Below, one piece after another: positions 53,268 to 64,000 of a stretch of DNA of 64,000 nt. Position numbers and translations under genes: made by a program. The stretch's first letter is position 1. Each line of letters starts with the position of its first letter. This stretch comes from Archivesica marissinica (lineage: Eukaryota > Mollusca > Bivalvia > Venerida > Vesicomyidae): positions 21,322,626 to 21,386,625 of the forward strand of contig CM026391.1 in assembly GCA_014843695.1 (NCBI GenBank), read 5' to 3'. Under the pieces are notes generated by a model, which was given only the letters and a program-made list of their open reading frames with translations, was not told the origin of the DNA and searched no databases.

Positions 53268-56200
53268 AACCTGGGCGGTATTAACCATCTGATCTCCCAC
53301 CGCTATATCCCTAGGATGCGGGAACGTCTCCTCCGTCTGATCTCCCACCACTATATCCCTAGGATGCGGGAACGTCTCCTCCGTCTGATCTCCCACCACT
53401 AGATCCCTAGGATGCGGGAACGTCTCCTCCGTCTGATCTCCCACCACTAATCCCTAGGATGCGGGAACGTCTCCCCCGTCTGATCTCCCACCGCTAATCC
53501 CTAGATGCGGGAACGTCTCCCCGTCTGATCTCCCACCACTAGATCCCTAGGATGCGGGAACGTCTCCCCCTCTGATCTCCCACCACTAGATCCCTAGGAT
53601 GCGGGAACGTCTCCCCCGTCTGATCTCCCACCACTAGATCCCTAGATGCGGGAACGTCTCCCCCGTCTGATCTCCCACCACTATATCCCTAGGATGCGGG
53701 AACGTCTCCCCACCCCACAACCCAACAACCCCCGTCTGATCTCCCACCACTATCCCTAGGATGCGGGAACGTCTCGCCCGTCTGATCTCCCACCACTAGA
53801 TCCCTAGGATGCGGGAACGTCTCCCCGTCTGATCTCCCACCACTAATCCTAGACCCCCGTCTGATCTCCCACCCTAATCCCTAGGATGCGGGAACGTCTC
53901 CCCCCACCAACCCAACGGAACTCTCCCCCGTCTGATCTCCCACCCTAATCCCTAGGATGCGGGAACGTCTCCCCCGCATCCCCACCGCTAATCCCTAGGA
54001 TGCGGGAACGTCTCCCCCGTCTGATCTCCCACCACTATATCCCTAGGATGCGGGAACGTCTCCCCCGTCTGATCTCCCACCGCTATATCCCTAGGATGCG
54101 GGAACGTCTCCTCCGTCTGATCTCCCACCGCTATATCCCTAGGATGCGGGAACGTCTCCTCCGTCTGATCTCCCACCACTATATCCCTAGGATGCGGGAA
54201 CGTCTCCCCCACCCACCCAACCCAACAACCCCCCGTCTGATCTCCCACCACTATATCCCTAGGATGCGGGAACGTCTCCTCCGTCTGACTCCCACCGCTA
54301 TATCCCTAGGATGCGGGAACGTCTCCCCGTCTGATCTCCCACCGCTATATCCCTAGGATGCGGGAACGTCTCCTCCGTCTGATCTCCCACCGCTATATCC
54401 CTAGGATGCGGGAACGTCTCCTCCGTCTGATCTCCACCACTATATCCCTAGGATGCGGGAACGTCTCTCCGTCTGATCTCCCACCGCTATATCCCTAGGA
54501 TGCGGGAACGTCTCCTCGTCTGATCTCCCACCGCTATATCCCTAGGATGCGGGAACGTCTCCTCCGTCTGATCTCCCACCGCTATATCCCTAGGATGCGG
54601 AACGTCTCCTCCGTCTGATCTCCCACCACTATATCCCTAGGATGCGGGAACGTCTCCTCCGTCTGATCTCCCACCGCAACCCAACAACCCCCCCACCCAC
54701 ACAACCCAACAACCCCCCCACCCCACCCAACCCAACAACCCCCCCACCCCACCCAACCCAACAACCACCCCACCACTATATCCCTAGGATGCGGGAACGT
54801 CTCCTCCGTCTGATCTCCCCACCGCTATATCCCTAGGATGCGGGAACGTCTCCTCCGTCTATCTCCCACCACTATATCCCTAAGATGCGGGAAGGTTTCC
54901 TCGGCCTATCTCCCACCTCTAGATCCCTAGGATGCGGGAACGTCTCCCCCGTCTGTTCTCCCACCGCTAGATCCCTAGGATGCGGGAACGTTTCCCCCGG
55001 CCTATCTCCCACCGCTAGATCCCTAGGATGTGGGAACGTTTCCCCCGGCCTATCTCCCACCGCTAGATCCCTATGATGCGGGAACGTCTTTCCCGGCCTA
55101 TCTCCCACTGCTAGATCCCTAGGATGAGGGAACGTCGCCTATCTCCCACCGCAAGATCCCTAGGATGTTAGAACGTCTCCCACGGCTGATCTTCCACCGT
55201 TAGATCCCTAGGATGCGGGAACGTCTCCCCCGGCCTATCTCCCACCGCTAGATTCCTAGGATACTGGAACGTCTCCCAAGGCCTATCTCCAACCGCTAGA
55301 TCCCTAGGATGCGGGAACGTCTCCCCCGTCTGTTCTCCCACCGCTAGATCCCTAGGATGCGGGAACGTTTCCCCCGGCCTATCTCCCACCGCTAGATCCC
55401 TAGGATGCGGGAACGTCTCCCCCGTCTGTTCTCCCACCGATAGATCCTTAGACCCCCACACCCCACCAAACCCAACAAAAACCCCCCACACCCCACCACA
55501 ACCCAACAACCCCCCCCACCCCACCACAACCCTAGGATGCGGGAACATCTCGCCCGTCTGATCTCCCACCACTAGATCCCTATGATGCGGGAATGTCTCG
55601 CCCGTCTGATCTCCCACCACTAGATCCGTAGGATGCGGGAACATCTCGCCCGTCTGATCTCCCACCACTAATCCCTATGATGCGAACCCACCCCACCACA
55701 ACCCAACAACCCCCCACCCCACCCAACCCAACAACCCCCCACCCCACCACAACCCAACAACCCCCCACCCCACCCAACCCAACAACCCCCCACCCCAACA
55801 ACCACCCCACAACCCAACGGAACGTCTCCCCGTCTGATCTCCCACCACAACCCAGGATGCGGGAACGTCTCCCCGCTGACCCACCAACCCACAACCCCCC
55901 ACCCCACCACAACCAACAACCCCCCACCCACCCAACCCACAACCCCCCCACCCCCCACAACCAACAACCCCCCCACCCCACCCAACCAACAACCCCCCCA
56001 TCTGATCTCCCACCATTAGATCCCTAGGATGCGAGAGAGAATGTCTCCCCCATCTGATCTCCCACCACTAGATCCCTATGATGCGGGAACGTCTCCCCCG
56101 TCTGATCTCCCACCACTAGATCCCTAGGATGCGGAACATCTCGCCCGTCTGATCTCCACCACTAGAACCCTATGATGCGGGAACGTCTCGCCGTTGATCT

Positions 56201-57242
56201 CCCACCACTAGATCCGTAGGATGCGGGAACATCTCGCCCTCTGATCTCCCACCACCTAGATCCCTATGATGCGGGAACGTCTCGCCCGTCTGATCTCCCA
56301 CCACTAGATCCCTAGGATGCGGGAACATCTCGCCCGTCTGATCTCCCACCACTAGATCCTAGGATGCGGGAACATCTCGCCCATCTGATCTCCACCACTA
56401 GATCCCTAGGATGCGGCAACGTTTCCCCCGTCTGATCTCCCACCCGCTAGATCCCTAGGATGCAGGAACGTTTCCCCCGTCTGATCTCCCTAGGATGCGG
56501 GAAACGTTTCCCCCGTCTGATCTCCACTGATAGATCCCTAGGATGCGGGAACGTCTCCCCCATCTGATCTCACACCACTAGATGCCAGGATGCGGGAACG
56601 TCTCCCAGTCTGATCTCCCACCACTAGATCTCTAGGATGCGGGAACGTCTCCCCAGTCTGATCTCCCACCACTAGATCTCTAGGATGCGGGAACGTCTCG
56701 CCCGTCTGATCTCCCACCACTAGATCCCTAGGATGCGGGAACGTCTCGCCCGTCTGATCTCCCACCACTAGATCTCTAGGATGCGGGAACGTCTCCCCCG
56801 TCTGATCTCCCACCACTAGATCTCTAGGATGCGGGAACGTCTCGCCCGTCTGATCTCCCACCACTAGATCCCTAGGATGCGGGAACGTCTCGCCCGTCTG
56901 ATCTCCCACCACTAGATCCCTAGGATGCGGGAACGTCTCGCCCGTCTGATCTCCCACCACTAGATCCCTAGGATGCGGGAACGTCTCCCCCGTCTGATCT
57001 CCCACCACTAGTTCCATAGGATGGGGGAGCGTGTCCCTCGTCTGATCTCCCACCGCTATATCCCTAGGATGCGGGAACGTCTCCCCCGTCTGATCTCACA
57101 CCACTAGATGCCTAGGATGCTGGAACGCCCCCCGCCTATCTCCCACCGCTAGATCCCTAGGATGCTGGAACGCACCCCGCCTATCTCTCACCGCTAGATC
57201 CCTAGCATGCGGGAACGTCCCCCCCCGGCTGATCTCCCACCG
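53268..57242. repeat. Large minisatellite, 48-bp unit, with C-rich inserts
   Basis: About 75-80 units of CTGATCTCCCACCACTAGAT + CCCTAGGATGCGGGAACGTC + TCCCCCGT with many single-base indels. Blocks of CCCACCCAACCCAACAACCC type are embedded at about 53703, 54210, 54675-54770, 55450-55530 and 55685-55995. On the minus strand, intact-period stretches read VVGDQTGETFPHPRDL (16 aa). Confidence 0.97.
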
Positions 57243-57494
57243 CTACAACGGCTGGGACTCGTACTGCGGGCGCAGCAAATGACGAGGCAGGGAGCCCAGT
57301 TGACTAGGGTGCATGTACATATATATATATGTTTGACGAAGCAAACTGTTCCTCTATTGAATACAACACGATTCTGCAACTTAATAATTATTCCTCACAC
57401 ACGACACGTACTGCTACCAAAACTCAAATCTCTTCAAATAATACAACGTCAAGAGTATGTATATAGTCGGCATGCTCCTGCTTAACTAGAAGTT

Positions 57495-57710
57495 CGCCTC
57501 CGTGGTTGAGTGTACGTGCATACCATTGTAGCGTATCATTATTGATGGTCACTGGTTCGAGCCCCGCTCAGACCGTGTCTCTTTATATGATAGAGTTTGT
57601 AGTTTCTTACGAAGGTGTATGTACCAAGTACTGGTTAACCGCTGGAGCCTGCCCAGGAAGGTGTTGTTGGGTATACTGCACGTCGCTCAAATGGGCAACT
57701 GGTAGAGACG
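57495..57710 (+). mobile_element. SINE family C, near full length, diverged
   Basis: GCCTCCGTGGTTGAGTG head with a short deletion, GGTTCGAGCCCCGCTCAGAC, GGAGCCTGCCCAGGAAGGTG, ending where the TTAA MITE begins. Confidence 0.82.
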
Positions 57711-58236
57711 TTAAAGCGACATTACATCACAAAAAGCAAATACAATACATTTATTCACGTATAGAAATGCAGTGCTACTACAATTTCTTCTGAATATGCT
57801 CAAACACTAACATTGAATCAATAAACATTGGTTTCTGGTATACAAACTCTCAAAAGTGAAAGTAGGATTTCATATAACGGTCATCCACGCTCCTGAATAT
57901 TGACGTTTGCTGTCATTGAAGTCAATACTAAACATGCGATACTTTCGTTTAGAGATACTTTAACTAAGATTAATCTACAAATAAATATGCATAGGCACAC
58001 ATTTGAGATATCACGGTAAATATGTACCATAACTCGTGTTATTCAGGGTAAACTCTTTGTATTACGCATGAATGTCGACCTATTTACATTATTTTGTTAT
58101 GTCAACAAATCGCTTATACGACGTTTGTTTATTATTTGTTGAAATAGTCATTTCATATTTCGAAAGAAATATACCATATAATAGCAAATTAAATTCTGCA
58201 GACATTTGCATTTTCACCGATGTAGTGTCGCTTTAA
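57711..58236. mobile_element. TTAA-flanked MITE, copy 4
   Basis: TTAA then AGCGACATTACATCACAAAA, to GATGTAGTGTCGCT then TTAA; 518-bp core, the longest copy. Inserted at the SINE's end. Confidence 0.87.
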
Positions 58237-58249
58237 ATGTACTTAATTC

Positions 58250-58740
58250 TAACACGACCCAGCTAATAACATACAAAATCTACCTCGGGTTATTCTGCGA
58301 TATACCTACCTTGAACTATGCTGCGCGCGCACTGTGTTTTGGCTATTCCATTTATACAATGCGTGTAAAGTTTTATGAATGAAAGTCACGTGATGTTTGT
58401 AAAAAATACTGTGGGAATTCGCGGAAGTGAGCTATTTTTAGAATCAGATAATCTCTTGTCCGTCTTGTTTTTCTGTTAAGTAACGTTTCAGTTACTATAC
58501 TGTACAGTTTTATTTGACAAAATAAATAAAATTATTGATCAGTTGCAACTTTTGTTCATTTATGCACTAGATTGATATTTTCCATAAAAAATAACGTCAT
58601 CACCCCTTACGCGGGAGGAAATTTCGAAAGCCAAATGCAGCAGCGTTTGAAGAAAATACTCCTTTAAAATTATTAGAAGTAAGTCGTGTTAGAATCGAAA
58701 TAATAAGTATCAACCGTGGTATATCGCAGAATAACCCGAG
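58250..58740. mobile_element. Inverted-repeat element with permuted arms, unclassified
   Basis: CTCGGGTTATTCTGCGATAT (from 58284) is perfectly inverted at 58718-58740 (23 bp in all). A second pair, ATTCTAACACGAC (about 58250) and GTCGTGTTAGAAT (about 58684), is also inverted but in non-nested order. No coding frame in between. Confidence 0.6.
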
Positions 58741-58844
58741 TTTGAAGTTCTTATGCGTAGAAATATATCATGAAGACCGATACTCCACTTACTCAAGCAA
58801 AACAAGTATGGACCTAGACAATGGAATGAATTATGATCTCATGG

Positions 58845-61660
58845 AAGGAACAATCCACAGAAGGAGCAATCCATGGAAGGAGCAATCCACCGAAGGAGCA
58901 ATCCACAGAAGGACCAATTCACTGAAGGAGCAATCCACCGAAGGAGCAATACATAGAAGGAGCAATACATAGAAGGAGCAATCCATAGAAGGAGCAATCC
59001 ATAGAAGGGGCAATACACAGAAGGAGCAATACATAGAAGGAGCAATCCATAGAAGGAGCAATCCATAGAAGGAGCAATACACAGAAGGAGCAATCCATAG
59101 AAGGAGCAATCCATAGAAGGAGCAATACACAGAAGGAGCATACATAGAAGGAGCAATCCACAGAAGGAGCAATACACAGAAGGAGCAATACACAGAAGGA
59201 GCAATACACAGAAGGAGCAATACACAGAAGGAGCAATACATAGAAGGAGCAATACATAGAAGGAGCAATCCATAGAAGGAGCAATACATAGGAGCAATAC
59301 ATAGAAGGAGCAATACACAGAAGGAGCAATACAAGGAGCATCCACAGAAGGAGCAATACACAGAAGGAGCAATACACAGAAGGAGCAATACATAGAAGGA
59401 GCAATACACAGGAGCAATACACAGAAGGAGCAATACACAGAAGGAGCAATACACAGGAGCAATACACAGAAGGAGCAATACACAGAAGGAGCAATACACA
59501 GAAGGAGCACTCCATAGAAGGGGCACTCCATAGAAGGAGCAATCCACAGAAGGAGCAATACACAGAAGGAGCAATACATAGAAGGAGCAATACACAGAAG
59601 GAGCAATACATAGAAGGAGCACTCCATAGAAGGAGCAGTCCATAGAAGGGGCACTCCATAGAAGGGCAATCCATAGAAGGAGCATACATAGAAGGAGCAA
59701 TACACAGAAGAACCACGAAGGAGCAATACATAGGAGCAATCCATAGAAGGGGCACAAGGAGTCCATAGAAGGAGCAGTCCATAGAAGGAGCAATCCATAG
59801 AAGGAGCAATCCATAGAAGGAGCAATCCACAGAAGGAGCAATCATAGAAGTCCATAGAAGGAGCAATCCATAGAAGGAGCAATCCACAGAAGGAGCAATC
59901 CACAGAAGGAGCAATACATAGAAGGAGCAATCCATAGGAGCAATCCATAGAAGGAGCAATCCATAAAGGAGCAATCCACAGAAGGAGCAATCCATAGAAG
60001 GAGCAATCCACAGAAGGAGCAATCCATAAAGGAGCAATCCACAAAGGAGCAATACATAGAAGGAGCAATACACAGAAGGAGCAATACAAAAACAACAAAC
60101 AACAAAAACAACAAAAACAAAAAACAAAAAACAAACAAACAACACAAAACAAACAAAAACAACCAAAAGGAGCAATACAAAAAGCAATCCACAGAAGGAG
60201 CAATACACAGACAACAAGGAGCAATACATAAAGGAGCAATACACAGAAGGAGCAATCAAGGAGCAATACACAGAAGGAGCAATACATAGAAGGAGCAATC
60301 CATAGAAGGAGCAATCCATAGAAGGAGCAATACATAGAAGGAGCAATACATAGAAGGAGCAATACACAGGAGCAATACACAGAAGGAGCAATACACAGAA
60401 GGAGCAGTCCATAGAAGGAGCAATACACAGAAGGAGCAGTCCATAGAAGGAGCAATACACAGAAGGAGCAATCCATAGAAGGAGCAATACATAGGAGCAA
60501 TCTATAGAAGGAGCAATACATAGGAGCAATCCACAGAAGGAGCAATACATAGAGCGTCCATAGAAGGAGCAATCCATAGGAGGAGAAATCCATAGAAGGA
60601 GCAATACATAGAAGGAGCAGTCCATAAAAGGAGCAACACAGAAGGAGCAATCCATAGAAGGAGCAATACACAGAAGGAGCAGTCCATAGAAGGAGCAATC
60701 CATAGAAGGAGCAATCCATAGAAAGCATCATAGACAAAGGAGCAATACATAGAAGGAGCAATACACAGAAGGAGCAGTCCAAAAGGGGCAATCCATAGAA
60801 GGAGCAGTCCATAGAAGGAGCAATCCATAGAAGGAGCAATCCATAGAAGGAGCAATACATAGAAGGAGCAATCCATAGAAGGAGCAATACACAGAAGGAG
60901 CAATCCATAAAGGAGCAATACATAGAAGGAGCAATCCATAGAAGGAGCAATACATAGAAGGAGCAATACATAGAAGGAGCAATCCATAGAAGGAGCAATA
61001 CATAGAAGGAGCAATCCATAGGAGCAATACATAGAAGGAGCAATACATAGAAGGAGAATACATAGAAGGAGCAATCCATAGAAGGAGCAATACATAGAAG
61101 GAGCAATCCACAGAAGGAGCAATACATAGAAGGAGCAATAAAGGAGCAATACATAGAAGGAGCAATACATAGGAGAAATACATAGAAGGAGCAATCACAA
61201 AGGAGCAATACATAGAAGGAGCAATCCACAGAAGGAGCAATCCATAGAAGGAGCAATCCATAGAAGGAGCAATCCATAGAAGGAGCAATACATAGAAGGA
61301 GCAATACATAGAAGGAGCAATACATAGAAGGAGCAATACATAGAAGGAGCAATCCATAGGAGGAGCAATACATAGAAGGAGCAATCCATAGAAGGAGCAA
61401 TACATAGAAGGAGCAATCCACAGAAGGAGCAATACACAGAAGGAGCAATACATAGGAGCAATCCACAGAAGGAGCAATACACAGAAGGAGCAATACATAG
61501 AAGGAGCAATCCATAGAAGGAGCAATACATAGAAGGAGCAATCCATAGAAGGAGCAATACATAGGAGCAATCCATAGAAGGAGCAATACATAGAAGGAGC
61601 AATCCATAGAAGGAGCAATACATAGAAGGAGCAATCCATAGAAGGAGCAATCCATAGGAG
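58845..61660. repeat. Large minisatellite, 16-bp unit (GAAGGAGCAATCCATA)
   Basis: About 175 units with variants (ACACAG, ATACATAG, CAGTCC) and single-unit deletions, ending at the assembly gap. An A/C-rich block with AACAAAAACAACA runs at about 60088-60165. Very long minus-strand frames (up to 938 codons) exist because no unit phase has a stop. Confidence 0.97.
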
Positions 61661-62660
61661 NNNNNNNNNNNNNNNNNNNNNNNNNNNNNNNNNNNNNNNN
61701 NNNNNNNNNNNNNNNNNNNNNNNNNNNNNNNNNNNNNNNNNNNNNNNNNNNNNNNNNNNNNNNNNNNNNNNNNNNNNNNNNNNNNNNNNNNNNNNNNNNN
61801 NNNNNNNNNNNNNNNNNNNNNNNNNNNNNNNNNNNNNNNNNNNNNNNNNNNNNNNNNNNNNNNNNNNNNNNNNNNNNNNNNNNNNNNNNNNNNNNNNNNN
61901 NNNNNNNNNNNNNNNNNNNNNNNNNNNNNNNNNNNNNNNNNNNNNNNNNNNNNNNNNNNNNNNNNNNNNNNNNNNNNNNNNNNNNNNNNNNNNNNNNNNN
62001 NNNNNNNNNNNNNNNNNNNNNNNNNNNNNNNNNNNNNNNNNNNNNNNNNNNNNNNNNNNNNNNNNNNNNNNNNNNNNNNNNNNNNNNNNNNNNNNNNNNN
62101 NNNNNNNNNNNNNNNNNNNNNNNNNNNNNNNNNNNNNNNNNNNNNNNNNNNNNNNNNNNNNNNNNNNNNNNNNNNNNNNNNNNNNNNNNNNNNNNNNNNN
62201 NNNNNNNNNNNNNNNNNNNNNNNNNNNNNNNNNNNNNNNNNNNNNNNNNNNNNNNNNNNNNNNNNNNNNNNNNNNNNNNNNNNNNNNNNNNNNNNNNNNN
62301 NNNNNNNNNNNNNNNNNNNNNNNNNNNNNNNNNNNNNNNNNNNNNNNNNNNNNNNNNNNNNNNNNNNNNNNNNNNNNNNNNNNNNNNNNNNNNNNNNNNN
62401 NNNNNNNNNNNNNNNNNNNNNNNNNNNNNNNNNNNNNNNNNNNNNNNNNNNNNNNNNNNNNNNNNNNNNNNNNNNNNNNNNNNNNNNNNNNNNNNNNNNN
62501 NNNNNNNNNNNNNNNNNNNNNNNNNNNNNNNNNNNNNNNNNNNNNNNNNNNNNNNNNNNNNNNNNNNNNNNNNNNNNNNNNNNNNNNNNNNNNNNNNNNN
62601 NNNNNNNNNNNNNNNNNNNNNNNNNNNNNNNNNNNNNNNNNNNNNNNNNNNNNNNNNNNN
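61661..62660. other. Assembly gap, 1000 N
   Basis: Exactly 1000 N bases between two different tandem arrays. The round number suggests a placeholder, so the true distance is unknown. Confidence 0.99.
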
Positions 62661-64000
62661 GGTATTGAGTAACCTTGTGGAAGGTCTGTGGTTATACCTG
62701 GGTATTGAGTAACCTTGTGGAAGGTATGTGGTTATACCAGGGTATTGAGTAACCTTGTGGAAGGTTAGAGGTTATACCAGGGTATTGAGTAACCTTGTGG
62801 AGGGTCTGTGGTTATACCTGGGTATTGAGTAACCTTGTGGAAGGTATGTGGTTATACCAGGGTATTGAGTAACCTTGTGGAGGGTATGTGGTTATACCTG
62901 GGTATTGAGTAACCTTGTGGAAGGCTTGAGGTTATACCAGGGTATTGAGTAACCTTGTGGAGGGTCTGTGGTTATACCAGGGTATTGAGTAACCTTGTGG
63001 AAGGTCTGTGGTTATACCAGGGTATTGAGTAACCTTGTGGAAGGTCTGTGGTTATACCAGGGTATTGAGTAACCTTGTGGAAGGCTTGAGGTTATACCTG
63101 GGTATTGAGTAACCTTGTGGAAGGTCTGTGGTTATACCAGGGTATTGAGTAACCTTGTGGAAGGCTTGAGGTTATACCAGGGTATTTAGTAACCTTGTGG
63201 AAGGTCTGTGGTTATACCAGGGTATTGAGTAACCTTGTGGAAGGTCTGTGGTTATACCAGGGTATTGAGTAACCTTGTGGAAGGTCTGTGGTTATACCAG
63301 GGTATTGAGTAACCTTGTGGAAGGTTAGAGGTTATACCTGGGTATTGAGTAACCTTGTGGAGGGTCTGTGGTTATACCAGGGTATTGAGTAACCTTGTGG
63401 AAGGTAGAGGTTATACCAGGGTATTGAGTAACCTTGTGGAAGGTCTGTGGTTATACCAGGGTATTGAGTAACCTTGTGGAAGGTATGTGGTTATACCTGG
63501 GTATTGAGTAACCTTGTGGAAGGTCTGTGGTTATACCAGGGTATTGAGTAACCTTGTGGAGGGTCTGTGGTTATATCAGGGTATTGAGTAACCTTGTGGA
63601 AGGTCTGTGGTTATATCAGGGTATTGAGTATTGTAGAAGGTCTGTGTTATACCAGGGTATTGAGTAACCTTGTGGAGGTCTGTGGTTATATCAGGGTATT
63701 GAGTAACCTTGTGGAGGTCTGTGGTTATACCAGGGTATTGAGTAACCTTGTGGAAGGTCTGTGGTTATATCAGGGTATTGAGTACCTTGTGGAAGGTTAG
63801 AGGTTCTACCAGGGTATTGAGTAACCTTGTGGAAGGTTAGAGGTTATACCAGGGTATTGAGTAACCTTGTGGAGGGTCTGTGGTTATACCAGGGTATTGA
63901 GTAACCTTGTGGAGGGTTTGTGGTTATACCAGGGTATTGAGTAACCTTGTGGAGGGTCTGTGGTTATACCAGGGTATTGAGTAACCTTGTGGAAGGTTTG
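62661..64000. repeat. Minisatellite, 40-bp unit, continues off window
   Basis: About 33 copies of GGTATTGAGTAACCTTGTGG + AAGGTCTGTGGTTATACCAG, with exact 40-bp phase for the first 18 or so units. Main variation is confined to the stretches after TTGTGG and before GGTTAT. Confidence 0.98.

Noticed and set aside
53256..57053. 16-residue repeat protein (VGDQTGETFPHPRD) on the minus strand
   Set aside because: Frames break at every small indel of the 48-bp array, and no flanking unique coding sequence or splice signals were seen.
58839..61655. Minus-strand open frames up to 938 codons (Cys/Leu/Tyr-rich)
   Set aside because: They arise because no phase of the 16-bp tandem unit contains a stop on that strand. 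All three frames are open together and there is no unique sequence, promoter or exon structure.
62661..64000. CRISPR-like regular array
   Set aside because: Units are contiguous 40-bp repeats without unique spacers, in a eukaryotic intron-rich context with no cas genes.

Overview
This is a stretch of animal (metazoan) nuclear DNA. Evidence: coding sequence is split into small exons with GT..AG introns, most of the window is intron and repeat, and it is full of tRNA-derived SINEs, MITE-like inverted-repeat elements, LINE remnants and minisatellites. The base composition is AT-rich, and the ISWI protein is close in sequence to both vertebrate SMARCA5 and fly Iswi. I infer a lophotrochozoan, most likely a bivalve mollusc, but the species cannot be fixed from the sequence.

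Region 1-33.4 kb, minus strand: an ISWI-family chromatin-remodelling ATPase (SMARCA5/SNF2H-like). I reconstruct 17 coding exons with consistent splice phases, from the start codon at 33412 down to the window edge at base 1. They give 708 residues covering the acidic N-terminus, AutoN region, both SNF2 ATPase lobes and the start of the NegC/linker region. The HAND-SANT-SLIDE end lies outside the window. Introns make up about 94% of the gene and carry minisatellites, SINEs and MITEs. Several tandem duplications include copies of the gene's own splice junctions.

Region 33.4-41 kb: intergenic DNA with a LINE 3' fragment, nested MITE/SINE insertions and an unexplained GC-richer block near 37.4 kb.

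Region 41.0-48.9 kb, plus strand: a four-exon C2H2 zinc-finger gene (522 residues as modelled, about 12 fingers). A 42-bp array abuts the first modelled exon. A 2.5-kb array of 45-bp and 39-bp units fills much of the last intron. A 21-bp array follows the stop codon. A second four-finger C2H2 exon lies at 50.0-50.5 kb.

Region 50.5-64 kb: SINEs and MITEs, then three very large arrays (48-bp, 16-bp and 40-bp units) and a 1000-N assembly gap (61661-62660).

The main theme is tandem amplification of whatever sequence was present. Array units derive from exon/intron junctions, from the middle of a SINE, and from a MITE. Several arrays leave long open frames, some continuous with true exons. The ISWI and zinc-finger genes diverge from the 33.4-41 kb interval, and nothing indicates a functional link between them.
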